Shown: one piece after another, positions 24,601 through 35,212 of the stretch
How the letters are laid out: every line of letters starts with the position of its first letter
Position numbering within the stretch: position 1 is the first letter of the stretch
Assembly: GCA_002900995.3 (NCBI GenBank)
Contig: CM035306.1
Coordinates: forward strand, 1,984,001-2,048,000
Source: Ganoderma boninense
Lineage: Eukaryota; Basidiomycota; Agaricomycetes; Polyporales; Polyporaceae
Direction of reading: 5' to 3'
Length of the DNA stretch: 64,000 nucleotides
Program-made: the position numbers and the translations under genes
Notes under the pieces: generated by a model
Told to the model about the DNA's origin: nothing
The model's database searches: none
What the model saw: only the letters and a program-made list of their open reading frames with translations

Positions 24601-25436
24601 TGATGAATAGATGTGAAACTGAAGGAGAGCAGGAAATCGCGAGTGAATGGCTGGCGACGGGTGAGCAGCACCCCATCCCGCGTGACTGCGTTGGCCTCTT
24701 GATTGACGACTTTGCTCGTATATTGTATAGCCCATGCGTGCACGTCCGCGCAGCCAGTGCTCGAATTTCTGGACGACCAGAGATCGAGGATGCGTCGAAC
24801 TTGCGAGTCTCCGGTGCTGCGGTTTCGGTGGCTGAACAGACCGTCGAACCGCTGCTGTGCCATCCCCGAGGTAGGACTTGAAATCCATTCCACAAAGTCG
24901 CCCCAAGTAACGTTGTTCGCCTTCAGATTTTGCAACACATCTCGGTAGCACTTCACCTTTGTCTCAGCGGTCGACACTGCGTCAAGGGCTCGCGATTCGA
25001 TCTCGGCGCGAACTTCGTCGAGGAGGCGTTCCTCGCGAGCTTCTGCACGCTTCGCATTATGCGCAGTGATTGCAACTTGTCGTTTGGCCTCCCGTTTGCG
25101 CCGTCCCTTTTTGGTGGCGGGAGACGAGTATTTGACTCCGGGATCGCTGGAATCTGCCCCGATAAACACACCTTCGGAGCCCTTGTCGACGATACGGAGA
25201 GGTCGAGGTGTACGCGGTAATGGCAAATCCCTAGCAATATCAGGGACACCGGACGCCTCACCTCTATTGTCCTCCTCTCCTTCGGCCTCATCAGGTTCTT
25301 CCTCGTTGTTGTACGCGTCTCCGGGCGGTTGGGGCGGTCCTGGCGAGCTCGGTTCCGAGTCAATATTGGCTGGAGGAGATGAAGGAGGTAGCGGTGATAA
25401 GGCAAGTAGTGCGTCCAGGTCCAGAGGATCCGTCAT
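21671..25436 (-). CDS. DUF6589-domain protein, candidate transposase of the element
   Basis: Five exons (25436-24456, 24397-22569, 22511-22412, 22356-21901, 21853-21671) join in frame to give 1,182 residues with no internal stop. The N-terminal third is Pro/acidic and then basic (GRRKREAKRQ). The segment after the first intron (RIGFAMSNLLGERSQNNSLM, then GLYMYVSGASRQLI) is the usual DUF6589 entry region. An acidic insert of about 100 residues follows. The core has the recurrent motifs VYDNINMVF (Asp 528), VFGDQLSIARLR (Asp 686), FGPGFFHHQMAVVHGIMETHFG (His 721-722, Glu 732) and, before the C-terminal region, MVFENASLFFRDALVLREF. DUF6589 is a large, functionally undefined basidiomycete family. 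Its place between TIRs, and acidic residues in separate conserved motifs, suggest an RNase H-like DDE enzyme; this is inference. It is divergent from the RecQ gene. Confidence 0.85.
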
Positions 25437-25669
25437 ATTGACCAGAGTGTAGAGAGTATATAACAGAAGTTCAGGTAGCAGCTTTGGAATGTTAGGGAAT
25501 ATTGTATGCAGCGGCACGGACGGACTGCGTTTTCGCCTCGAGCGTCTACCGCAAGAGCGCCTGCGACAACCACCTCGTCTTTCCGCTTGCTAGGGTCTCG
25601 TCACTTATCATCGCGTCCTGCCCCCTCTCTCTCCACTCGAACACTCCGTCGAAACCACACTGTATCAAG
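25437..25669. promoter_or_regulatory. Bidirectional promoter of the transposon genes
   Basis: A 233-bp interval separates the divergent DUF6589 and RecQ start codons, so one region must serve both. A TATATAA at 25457-25463 is the only clear TATA-like sequence. It could serve RecQ with a long leader; it lies too close (20 bp) to the DUF6589 ATG to be its usual TATA box. Confidence 0.5.
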
Positions 25670-28600
25670 ATGCCTTTCAAAGGAACCTCATCTCGTCAGC
25701 GGTGGAAGGCCCCTCCATCTGCCTCCTATCATAAGCTCTCACCCGAGCAGCTCAAAGACCTATCCGACAAGATGAGCGAGGCATTCAAGTGGGATGGCCC
25801 CCCGAAGGACTTCCAACTTCGAGCTGTCCAGGCTCAGCTCGAGGGGACAGATATGATTGTCCAAGCCCCCACCGGGTCTGGGAAGACAGCGATCGCTGCA
25901 GGGCCTCATCTATGGCTGGGTAACGAAAAGAAGTTCACCCTCATGGTATGCCCATTACTGTCTTTGGAGGAAGAAATGGTAAGTTCGTATTTCGCCGAGC
26001 CCAATTCCCCGAAATGAGGTCGATCTCCTAGTGCGTGACCTTCGAAACCGACTTCGGTCTCAAAGCGATTGCCTTGAACAGCAAGAATGGTGCATGCTCC
26101 CCACTTAAAATCCGGGTACGCTCTATCAATCTTCTAGACTAGTGCATATTGTTCAAATTGTTTCCTCTCCTGCTGCGCTGTATGCAGGAGATTCTCGCTC
26201 TCAAGTACCAGATCATTCTCATCTCGCCAGAGATGCTGCAATCCCGTATGTTTACCAATCGAGTTCTTCGAAATGGCACATTCATGAGGAACTGCCTCTC
26301 CATGATTATCGATGAGGCCCATTGTATTGTACTGTGGGGCACGGACTTCCGCAAGAAGTATGGCACTCTAGGCAAGGTGCGCGCCTTCCTCCCGCGCGGA
26401 ACCCCTGTCGTCGCCCTCTCCGCAACGGTCACCCCTCGCGTAGTGCGGGCCATATGGGCTTCCCTCCATTTCGCGCATTCTCAGACACAGAGCCGTTACC
26501 TCAATGAAGGAAACGATCGCCCCAACGTCTCCATGGTCGTGCGCGCGTGCGAACATCCCATGAACACATACGCTGATCTGGCGTTCGCTATCCCCTCACG
26601 CCTCCGCTCCATACACGACATCCCCAAAACGTATCTTTACGTCAATCACATTCCAACAGGTGGTGAAATCATCGACTATCTCGATGCCTTGCTACAGTGC
26701 CACCCAGATCTCGTCGGCGACAACCACCAGCATATCCGCGCTGCGTTCCGCGGCATCATCCGTCCCTTCAACGCCACTCTATCCCATCGCTACCGCACTC
26801 TCGCCATGCATTACTTCCGTACAGGACACATACGTGTATTGGTGTGCACAGATGCTGCAGGCATGGTGCGTCTTTCTCATATCTTAGATTCGGCGACCAT
26901 CATGACTGTATACCTCGATACTGAAATGTTGCTATGTTCTAACCCAGGGATGCAACATCCCAGACATCGATCGAGTCATCGGCTGGAAGCTACCAACAAC
27001 GTTTTCGCAATGGATTCAGCGCGCCGGGCGCGCAGCCCGCGGGCGAGGATGCACTGGCCTCGCCGTCCTACTGGTTGAGAGGTCTGCATACAATGTAGAT
27101 CTCGTGAATGGCGAGAAGACGTCTGGAGGCAATCGCAAGCCTGCCAAAGGCAAGGCCGCAAAAACGGCGACCGAGACTGTAGCCAAGGAGACCGCGCGTG
27201 ATCGTGCAGAAGTACGCGCATATGCACTCGCCCACGGTTTAGCTCGCGGTGGGTCCACTCGACAAGACGCTGTTCCGACTGGTGACCCGCCTGTTCTCCG
27301 CGAAGACGCTGAGGACGAGGGGTTGTTGGCGTACGTTCAGAGCCCCACCTGTCGACGTAGGATCTGGGCTCGCGTCTTTGACAATCCACATCCCTTGGGT
27401 GAGTTCCTTTGCAACGTTGCCCATCAGCTAACCTCAGCTAAAGCTTCTTCACAGCTCCGACGGTTCCGTGCTGCGACATATGTGATCCCACACTGTTCAA
27501 CCGGACGAGACCGCCACCACTCCCACCCGAACGGCGTGCAAAAACTCTCAAGCGCGGCGAGCCCGACCCCGCCGCAGTCAAGAAGCTTCGTGAATGGCGC
27601 AAGCGGGTGTTCATTCGGGATCATTCATTACAACAGTACGACCACACGTCCATCCTTGACGACGACCTCATCACGACCCTCGCTTCTCACGGCACTCTAT
27701 CCGCAAACCAAGCCACTGATCTCATCCAAGACAAATGGCCCTTCTACGAACACCATGGTCTCGAACTGGGGGCTTACGTTGCTCAGCTTCCCATTGAACT
27801 CGTCGTCAAGTCACGCAAACGTGGTGCTTCGCCCGCTGACAACATGCCAGATGACTCCGCTCCGAAGCGTTCCAGAAGCGACCCAATGTTTCTGCAAACG
27901 CCGTGTTCACGGGAAGATCCAGATTCCTCGTTCGCACCTACCATCATCGCGCCCGCCCCGCAGATCCCACGGCAAGCAATGACTGAGAACTCACACCACT
28001 CTGTCGAAGGCCTTCCACATCATCGACTCGCCTTCTCGCCAGGCTCGCAGTCTGCACACTTCCCTCGCGCACCCACACGCGCCCCATCCTCTCAAGCTAG
28101 ATTGGTGCCGCAATACGGCCATGATCCCAGGATAGCTCCGCCGGTATACGCACACGCCCAGCACGATTCGAACCAACCTACCAGCCCTCGCCATCCGCCT
28201 CCCAGTTCCATCCCATCTATCTCCCACCAACTCGCTCCTCCTCCGCAGTTCTATCAATTGCCTCGGACGCCAGGCCCATCGAGGCTATCCACCCCCCACC
28301 CAACTCTGAATGTGAACCCGCTCCTTACGCCCGCAGCCCAACAGAGTTATCCGCGGCGCGCGACGGTCCCCTCACAGTTAGAGAACCCGTTTGTTTTTGA
28401 CGGGATCTCTCATCATACAGGTTCGATCCGCGCATATCCGCCACCCCCGCCCGTTCCGCAGCGCTTCCACTTGCCATCTCGGCCGCCATCGCAGACTACA
28501 ATGTACCTCTCCGCCGCCAGCATGCCCTCGCAATCGGTGCCCAACTATCCGCCCCCGCCGCCGCATCCCTCCGTCTCGGCAACATTCACCCCACCTGCTG

Positions 28601-28773
28601 CACCACATCAAGGATACCGCATTGGCATGTCACAGTCTGCCGGTGAGAGTTTCCCCGTCCACGCACAACAGCCGCCGACCATCTCTGTACCGGCGGGACA
28701 GTGGCCCCCGACGAGTCGAAGTCCTTCAATCCCGCGCTCGGACATGGGATCTCATTATTATGAATGGCAATGA
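25670..28773 (+). CDS. RecQ-family DNA helicase with proline-rich tail, carried by the element
   Basis: Exons 25670-25978, 26032-26115, 26188-26865, 26948-27398 and 27455-28773 join in frame to 946 residues. Superfamily-2 motifs are complete: FQLRAVQAQLEGTDMIVQ then Walker A APTGSGKT (about residues 66-73), DEAH box IIDEAHCI (173-176), SAT (209-211), the domain-2 segment RTGHIRVLVCTDAAGMGCNI, and motif VI QRAGRAARG (from 381). A Cys cluster, CCDIC (about 513-517), and an earlier CRRR resemble the RecQ zinc-binding site. From about residue 600 the protein is Pro/Ser/His-rich and probably disordered, unlike cellular RecQ enzymes, which carry RQC or HRDC domains. Expected activity is ATP-driven 3'-5' unwinding. 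All catalytic motifs are intact, which argues for recent function. The start context TCAAGATGCC is good; an upstream in-frame opening at 25502 uses a weaker leader. Confidence 0.88.
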
Positions 28774-28872
28774 CCACACGCACTATACCATAGATTCACT
28801 ATATATAATACATCTATCCCCCCGCCATAAATTATAGGGCCCACGGCAAGGGAGGGAGTTTGCATTCGCCGA

Positions 28873-29030
28873 GCCATTTCTCCCAGTGAGGATTTCACGA
28901 TTTTTGCTAAGGACGTTCTCTCACGGGGTACCAAATCGGGGCACCCTGCCAAAGGGCCGCCCAGTTCCACCAGCCGTTCCGGTGGTCAGAGAGGATCGCC
29001 ATCACCGGATCTCGGCTGGGTTCGAGCCTA
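28873..29030 (-). repeat. Right terminal inverted repeat
   Basis: Inverted copy of the left repeat. Read inward from the end it starts TAGGCTCGAACCCAGCCG, has a middle hairpin with stems CCAGCCG/CGGCTGG and CCGGTG/CACCGG, and then the conserved inner block ending near GAGAAATGG. The stem sequences differ from the left end, yet base pairing is kept. Confidence 0.85.
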
Positions 29031-29039
29031 GTTTGTCCC
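29031..29039 (+). repeat. Right target-site duplication (9 bp)
   Basis: GTTTGTCCC directly follows the right terminus CGAGCCTA. It is the exact copy of the left repeat at 21426-21434 and in the same orientation, as expected from a staggered cut at insertion. Confidence 0.82.
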
Positions 29040-29072
29040 ATAGAACACCCGTCCGGGACGCGACAACTCCGC

Positions 29073-32000
29073 TCAATACTTCTCCGAGATGACTGTATGC
29101 GCCGGCAAGTCAGCTCAGACGATCTACATAACGAGGCTAGGGAAAAGGCCTACCGAGCGCAACAAGTGACGTCCATCCAGTGAACGGGTGACTGCAGGGA
29201 ACGCCAGACCGTCAGCTAAAACTCAAACCTCGTTCCGCATCGAAGCAAGCATAAACGTACCTCCGCTTGCCCTCGCCAGAGAGCGGGTCGTACTGTTCCC
29301 ACACGTAGCCCGTCCGGACGTATTCCTGCACGCACAACAATGATCAGCCTCCGCGTCTAACCACTCGCGCGCGCCTGAAGAAGAGCGCCACAAGCGCACC
29401 TTGTGGACGTTGTCGATGATGTTCTTCCGGAGCTCTGCGTAGATCTCCTGCGCGCGCTGCTGGTACGGTCCCGCTTGCGCTGCGTACTTCTGCTCGGCCA
29501 CACGCGGAGACGGGATGCACAAAGAACCAACAGGGTGCCGCCGCAGTCACGTCAGCCAAAGTTCCTGCGGCACATCGCCGCGGGGCCGGAAACGCACCTT
29601 GTGGAGCGACGCAAGCGCGAGGTAGTTCATCTGGATCCAGATCGGGCCCTTCCAGTAGTTCTCTCCCAGGCCGAACTCGGGGTGCGTCGCGGAGAGGCTG
29701 CGGAGGCCGTACGGCGACCAGAGGTGCTCTGGGTCGCGGAGGAGGTCGAGGGTCGCACCGAGGTGGGGCGAGTCGGGAGGGAGGAGACCGAGGAGGAAGG
29801 GGAAGAGCGAGAGGTAGCCTTTGTGGCAGACGTGGTAGGACTCGTCTGGTGCAGCGCAGTCAGCGGTGGACATGCACATCGACAAAAGAGGGCCACGGAA
29901 CGCAAATGAAAGGAAAGTCAGCTGACCTTCGTCGTTCACGCCGACGTCGCAGTACATCTTGTTCTCTTCGCTCCAGTGCAGGTCTGCACAAAGCACGCAG
30001 ATCCGATGAGCACCCGGTGTCCATCCGATCCAATAGCAAAACATCCCGCCTCACCGTCGATGTTCGCGATCGTCGCCTTTGCGATCTCCTCAAACGCGGC
30101 TGCGTCGTCCGCCTCGCCCACGAACTCCGCGATGTCCCGCATCGTCTGCGAGAAGAACGCCATCCACGAGATGAGGTCCAGGTGCAATTCGCCCGCGTGC
30201 GCAGGCCCTCGCGGATAGTCGTCCATCCCGCTCGTGAGGACGTGCTGCTGCGAGCGCCCGCGCCAGCGGTACGCCTCCGTGCGCGAGCGCGCCTTCCGTG
30301 CGTACTGCTTGATCTGTCCACGCTGGGTCCTCCGGAACCATTCGTAGTGCCGCTTCAGTGGCGTGTAGATCGCGCGCAGGTAGTCGAGCGCGAGCTCGGG
30401 CTCGTCGAGGAACCGCCGCCCTGGCGCGGACGACGTAGAGGCTGCAGAATTAGTGAGGGGAACCTGGCCCCCCAGGCCGCCGAAGTCCATGCCAAGGTCC
30501 GCGTCCGAGGGCCCTGTCTTCTGCTGCTGGCGGAGGCGATCAATGAATGCGGTGACAGCCATGGTGAGCGTGGGCGGGTTGGCGTAGGTGGGGACCTGGG
30601 TCTGGAACTCGGGCGGGACGCGGCTGCGAGCTTCTTCGCCGAGGATCTGCTCACGCGCGACCCAGCCATCCTCGTCGATCAAGTTGATCCAGCTCTGGAG
30701 GATCTCGAGGCTGGAAGTGTTCTGTCAGAGAATGTGACAATTTATGATGGTCGACTCACGTGAGGTCGTTGTCGTACTGGCCAATGTGCAGTAGGTGAAA
30801 ACCCTCGTCCCTGTACATAGCTAATGAGTGATGCTTTTGACATGGATGTATGCGCACATACCAGTAGAAACCACGCGGGAAAAAACTTCTGCTGGGGGTG
30901 GCAGTCAGAAGACTTTTGGGTTCGACCAACGTAGGGCCCTTCCTCTCGCCGGACTCGGCAGAGTCGCTGTCGTCGTCCTGGTCCCATTCATAGGCAAAAC
31001 CGCGGTCGATGAGAGATGTGCCGTAGAAGTAGCCAACGCCACCCATTAAATTCGACGTGATCGCTTTCGAGAATGCCTTGAGAGACTCGTTGTCCGTCGC
31101 CTTGTAATTTGAAGGAATAGGGAAGACGGAGTCGAAGCGCTCGTTATATGAAGCAGACAGAGCGGGAATACCCTCGTCGAGGACAGCAGCTACCCAAGCA
31201 CTATTAACATGCGGCGACACCGACAGTTGGAGCGAATAGCTGCTTACAGCTCAGTTTCTGCTTCCCGCTCTCGAAGAAGACATCGAATTGAAAAGGCCCA
31301 TCAAAATGCTTTTGGACAGCAAAGAGATTGCTGCCAGTGTAGACTTCGTCCGGAAGCTGGAAAATAAAGGCAGGGTCTGGATATCCTTTTTGAGCGTCGG
31401 TGTATGACTTGATAATATCCTGGGCGTGTCTAACCATGGGGTTCTGGATATGCTCTGCAGCAAGAGTCAGTTTGTGACACATTCCTGAGGCGTGCAAACG
31501 CGATTCCGGGCTTGCCTTTTGCTTTCCAGATTTCACCTGGCGGAACTCGCAGCCCTAGGAGATGAGACTTTCCCGTCCTATGATGGAACGCGTTTGCGAA
31601 TTGACCGTCGGTGATGAAAACATTCTTTGAACCTGCCAGACGTGGTGAATCCAAGGCGCGTAGGGTGAGTAGGAACTGGCCAGAGCTCACTGTCAACAAT
31701 TCGGATGGTGAAGTCATCTAACTCTGGTGTCGAGCCTGTGAATGTTATAGGGCCCTCTATGCCCTGCGAGATAGCTGGTCAGACAGTGTAGTGTGCCAGC
31801 TATTAGGAGGCCGAACGTTCTCATCTTCCTCGGTCTCCATGTCAATGCCACCAAGACCCTCCAGTCCAATGTAGAAAATGGGAGATACTCTGGAAGGAAG
31901 AACTTGACGATCTAGTCAAGAGAAAGATGCAATACGGTTGTGTATGTCTCACGCACCAGTGTCAATAGGCTCTCCCTTAATTCTCGCTGCCCAGCTCCCG

Positions 32001-32398
32001 CCATGCTCTCCACCAGGAACCTTGAGGAACTCGGTGGTGAGCTTGACATTGTTGGGCCCATCATTAATGACCTGGATACCGCCCTCGCGCGGGTCGTATT
32101 CCAACCAAGAATAGCCATCCAAGCCGTCACCTTGGTCGCATCCATGGCGCGTTCCTGGTTCGAAGTTTCGCCCGTCAGTGGAGTAGCGAGAGGACAGTCA
32201 TGGACACGTACGCGAGATAGACTGGTAGTCTTGAGTGCCGAACCACATGAGCCCAGTCATGAGAGACTGGGGAATCTTGGGTTTCAGACCGAAGTATAGA
32301 TTTGGTCGATACGCTCCCCAGAAGAGAGGGTCGGAATCGATCCCTGACTTCGCCCAGACGGAGGGGAGAATGGGGAGTAGGACCCATAGTAACCTCAT
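29073..32398 (-). CDS. CWH41: Glycoside hydrolase family 63 glucosidase I (N-glycan processing)
   Basis: A multi-exon gene. From ATG 32398 the protein has a signal peptide (MRLLWVLLPILPSVWA), then DPLFWGAYRPNLYFGLKP and LMWFGTQDYQS, the GH63 N-domain signature. The catalytic (alpha/alpha) barrel follows: FFPRGFYW joined to DEGFHLLHIGQYDNDL, LTSGMDDYPRG (with the Asp commonly proposed as general acid), HLDLISWMAFF, and GLGENYWKGPIWIQMNYLA with a conserved Glu. The enzyme removes the outermost alpha-1,2-glucose from Glc3Man9GlcNAc2 in the ER lumen. The last small exons give QEYVRTGYVWEQYDPLSGEGK, HPFTGWTS and a short tail EKY with stop at 29073-29075. The transposon ends 42 bp past this stop codon (the duplicate 33 bp past it), so it probably lies in the 3' UTR or terminator. 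The coding region itself is undamaged. Confidence 0.92.
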
Positions 32399-33002
32399 AC
32401 TGAGGAATGAGGGTGAGCCAGGGACACAAGCGCAGGATGTTAGAGTCCAGTGGAGAGCAGAGAGCGGCAAGGGTTGTGTCCGTCCACAGATCCGGGTGCG
32501 GTCGAGGAGGTCGTTGAGTACAGCACTGGAGTATAGCACTCGCATAAGTAGCGACACTGATCGGACGTGGCAGCTCGAGCGCGGCAATCTTATCTTATCT
32601 AGCCGAGAGGACTTTCCTTGGTCTGGCATCGAAGTTGGCGGGCCAGCTTCTGCCTTCCTCGGCGAGTTACTATTAGTCTACAACGTCTCGAAGCCAGTCC
32701 TGTTCTGCTTCGCACCACCATCATATACGCCTATGCATTCCATCCACACATCGCGGCTTCAAAACTCAAGGGATCTGGCCCCGAGCTGCAATGCCATGGC
32801 AATGCCGAATACCCTCAGTCCTGAGAACGCTGTCGGAACACGGCGTATCGCCCATCCTCTTGACATGCGGTACAGCCCAAGTTACCACACATAATCCCCC
32901 ACCCCCCACCCCCACAACCGTCCCCTCACCTCACCCTCTTGGCTTCTTGCTTCGAGCTCTCCGCCATAGCGGACCTCCCAGGACAAGGAGCAGGCTACCC
33001 CC
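32399..33002. other. Intergenic region between divergent GH63 and NYN genes
   Basis: About 600 bp with no supported gene. It holds both promoters. A C-rich run (CCCCCACCCCCCACCCCCAC, about 32897-32916) sits some 90 bp upstream of the NYN start codon. Confidence 0.45.
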
Positions 33003-35138
33003 ATGAATCTTCCCATCCACCCCGTTGACGAACATGTTGCCATATTCTGGGACTACGGTACGTTTCTTTGCGTTAACGCACCTGAACGTGGTGTTTGATG
33101 GTTCGTTTCCGCAGAGAACTGCGCGCCTCCAACGAGTACGCCTGGCTACGATGTCGTGAACAACATACGTCAGGTTGCGCACGAGTACGGTAGCGTAAAG
33201 CTATTCAAGGCATACCTTGAACTTTCCGAGCAATCTTCTTCCAAATCCATTGGCCTTCGCTCAGAGCTGCAGTCGTGCGGAGTCTCGTTGACCGACTGTC
33301 CACATAATGGGAGGAAGGATGTCGCCGACAAGATGATGATCGGTATGTCCGTCATGCACCCTCTGTTGTGTTACCATATCATACACCAGGGCACTCAAAT
33401 CATGGCCCACATAGTCGATATGCTCACCTACGCAATCGACAACCCCGCTCCAGCCACTATTGTTCTCATCTCCGGGGATCGGGATTTCGTCTACGCTGTA
33501 TCCGTACTACGCCTGCGGAAATACCGCGTAGTATTAGTTGCACCCCATTGCGCGCACGCCAGTCTCAAATCCCAAGCTTCAGCAGTGCTGAACTGGGAGA
33601 GCGACATCATGGGCAAGACCGCGCCGCGTCCTGGAACTTTGGAGAGAGAGTATAATGCCCCCGATGATGCGCTCCAACGCTCACCCAGACGCCCGTCTGC
33701 CGGAAGTCAACTTGGACCTCCGCCTAGTCCGAGGCACGGCCGCCGTCATTCGTTCAAGACTAATACACCCATAACCCCCATATCCCCTGAAGATGCTAAC
33801 AAAGTACCTAGCCTTCCTCTTTTCGAAGGAACACACAGGAGGAACCCCTCTATTGTTACAACCGACGAGAGGCTCTCGACCGACACCACTTTGCACAGTT
33901 ATATACCCCAGCTCCGCGAAGCTCTTGATGTGCTTCAAGCACAGCCACCCATACCCGACATCGTGGACTTCATGCAGGACTTGAAAGGTTCACGACTGCA
34001 GCCTCCCTCGCCGGCAACGGTACGTATTCTTCTTGTCGTTCGGCGACACTTGCACTCATTGTCATCCCCCAATCTTATCATCTCCATCCCACGATTGCTT
34101 GAACCGTCAAACACCTTTTTGCCGACGGTTCACCGCGATTCATCAGCTTTTACTAACTGACATCGTCAGCCCTGGGGCACCCGTTGCTACCTTGACAGAT
34201 GTCAATGTCACGGCTTCCACCTTGGTCAGTTCACTCTCTCGTCCTCTCCAATTCATCGCATTACTTACTGGGAACACATACTAACATTGATATTTTTGCA
34301 GGTACAGTCTTCAGCGGAGAACGTATACCCCGAATGTGTCATTGAAACGAGCAGCCTAAGCCCAAACCTCCCTCCCACTGGCACAGAGCCCTCCAGCGCG
34401 CCCCCGCATCGTCTCAATACCAATCTAGTCATCGCACCCGAGCCTATCCCTTTTCTGCACCGCAGATTTGAGACCCCGTTAATTGTGCGGCCCGCGACCG
34501 TCGAACCGTTGTCGCGCATTTTGAGCGCCCGCGTGGAACCTTCACCGGTCCCGGTCACGACCTCGCCCTCGTCCTCCTCGGAAGGCACGTTGCACACACC
34601 CGTACCTATCCCATCCGAGACTATTGACATTACGCCGCCCACGTCTGCGCTCGACGTCGAGGAATCCTCTTGTTCTGATGTCGCCTCGCCCCCTCCGCCA
34701 CTGAGCGACCAAGCGTTTGCACCCGCGCGCCTGCTGTCTCCCACCGGAGTTCCGCCTGGATCAGGGTCGACCACCGACGGTCACGATGTGGCGCCGCCCA
34801 CGGGCGACCCTGCACTGGCAGCCGCTGTGCACCTTGCCGATGCGAGCATGTCGATCCCTCGCTTCTTCCATCCTCTCGTAAAGGCCCTTGAGGAGTCTCG
34901 CCTCCGGGGGCTGCTCAAGCCCCTTCGCTCATGGGTTGGCCTACGGATCCCCGCTGGTACGTACGCGGACGCGAAGGTGTCCTCGTTCAAGCAGTACACG
35001 GCTGCGGCCGAGAAGGCAGGCCTCGTGGAGCTCGGGGGCCTGCAGGCCAAGGCATGGATCGCGCTGCGCCCCGAGTGGCATGACAAGATCCCCATTGAGC
35101 TGCAAGTGCCGCCTTCGGCCTTGCCCTCGGTATCCTGA
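33003..35138 (+). CDS. NYN-domain (PIN-like) putative ribonuclease, copy 1
   Basis: Exon 1 (33003-33057) ends inside the motif IFWDYENC, which is completed by exon 2 from 33115. The NYN domain continues with AHEYGSVKLFKAYLE, LQSCGVSLTDCPHNGRKDVADKMMI, joined by splicing to VDMLTYAIDNPAPATIVLISGDRDFVYAV. The acidic residues of WDYEN, KDVADK and GDRDF match the metal-binding set of NYN/MARF1-type RNases. A long Pro/Ser/Thr-rich linker follows. The C-terminal 90 residues (FHPLVKALEESRLRGLLKPL, then SSFKQYTAAAEKAGLVELGG, then AWIALRPEW) look like a LOTUS/OST-HTH winged-helix RNA-binding domain. This layout suggests an RNA-directed endonuclease, though target RNA and role are unknown. A diverged paralogue lies at 48470-50224 on the other strand. 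Confidence 0.82.
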
Positions 35139-35212
35139 CTTGGTCCTGACGGCGCCGCATCGAGGCATCGAGGCCCTGGAGGACCATACTTTGCCATATC
35201 CACTGGGGAGAA

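Larger units (their letters stand above)
21435..29030. mobile_element. Complete DNA transposon carrying DUF6589 and RecQ-helicase genes
   Basis: A 7,596-bp unit with all the marks of a terminal-inverted-repeat element: matching ends (TAGACTCGAACC left; TAGGCTCGAACC on the opposite strand at the right), about 160-bp inverted repeats, and an exact 9-bp direct repeat directly outside both ends. Two divergent genes fill the interior: the DUF6589 stop is about 70 bp from the left inverted repeat and the RecQ stop about 100 bp from the right one. Both reading frames are intact after splicing. Known TIR elements with 9-bp duplications include the Mutator group, while KDZ elements make 8 bp; I cannot assign this one. 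That DUF6589 is the transposase is inference. The element lies in the 3' flank of the GH63 gene. Confidence 0.82.

Noticed and set aside
22565..25517. Two separate genes in place of one DUF6589 gene, because two long minus-strand frames overlap near 24,360-24,382.
   Set aside because: A GTAAGC...CTGCAG intron (24455-24398) joins them in phase and creates the continuous DUF6589 entry region; the overlap is intron read-through.
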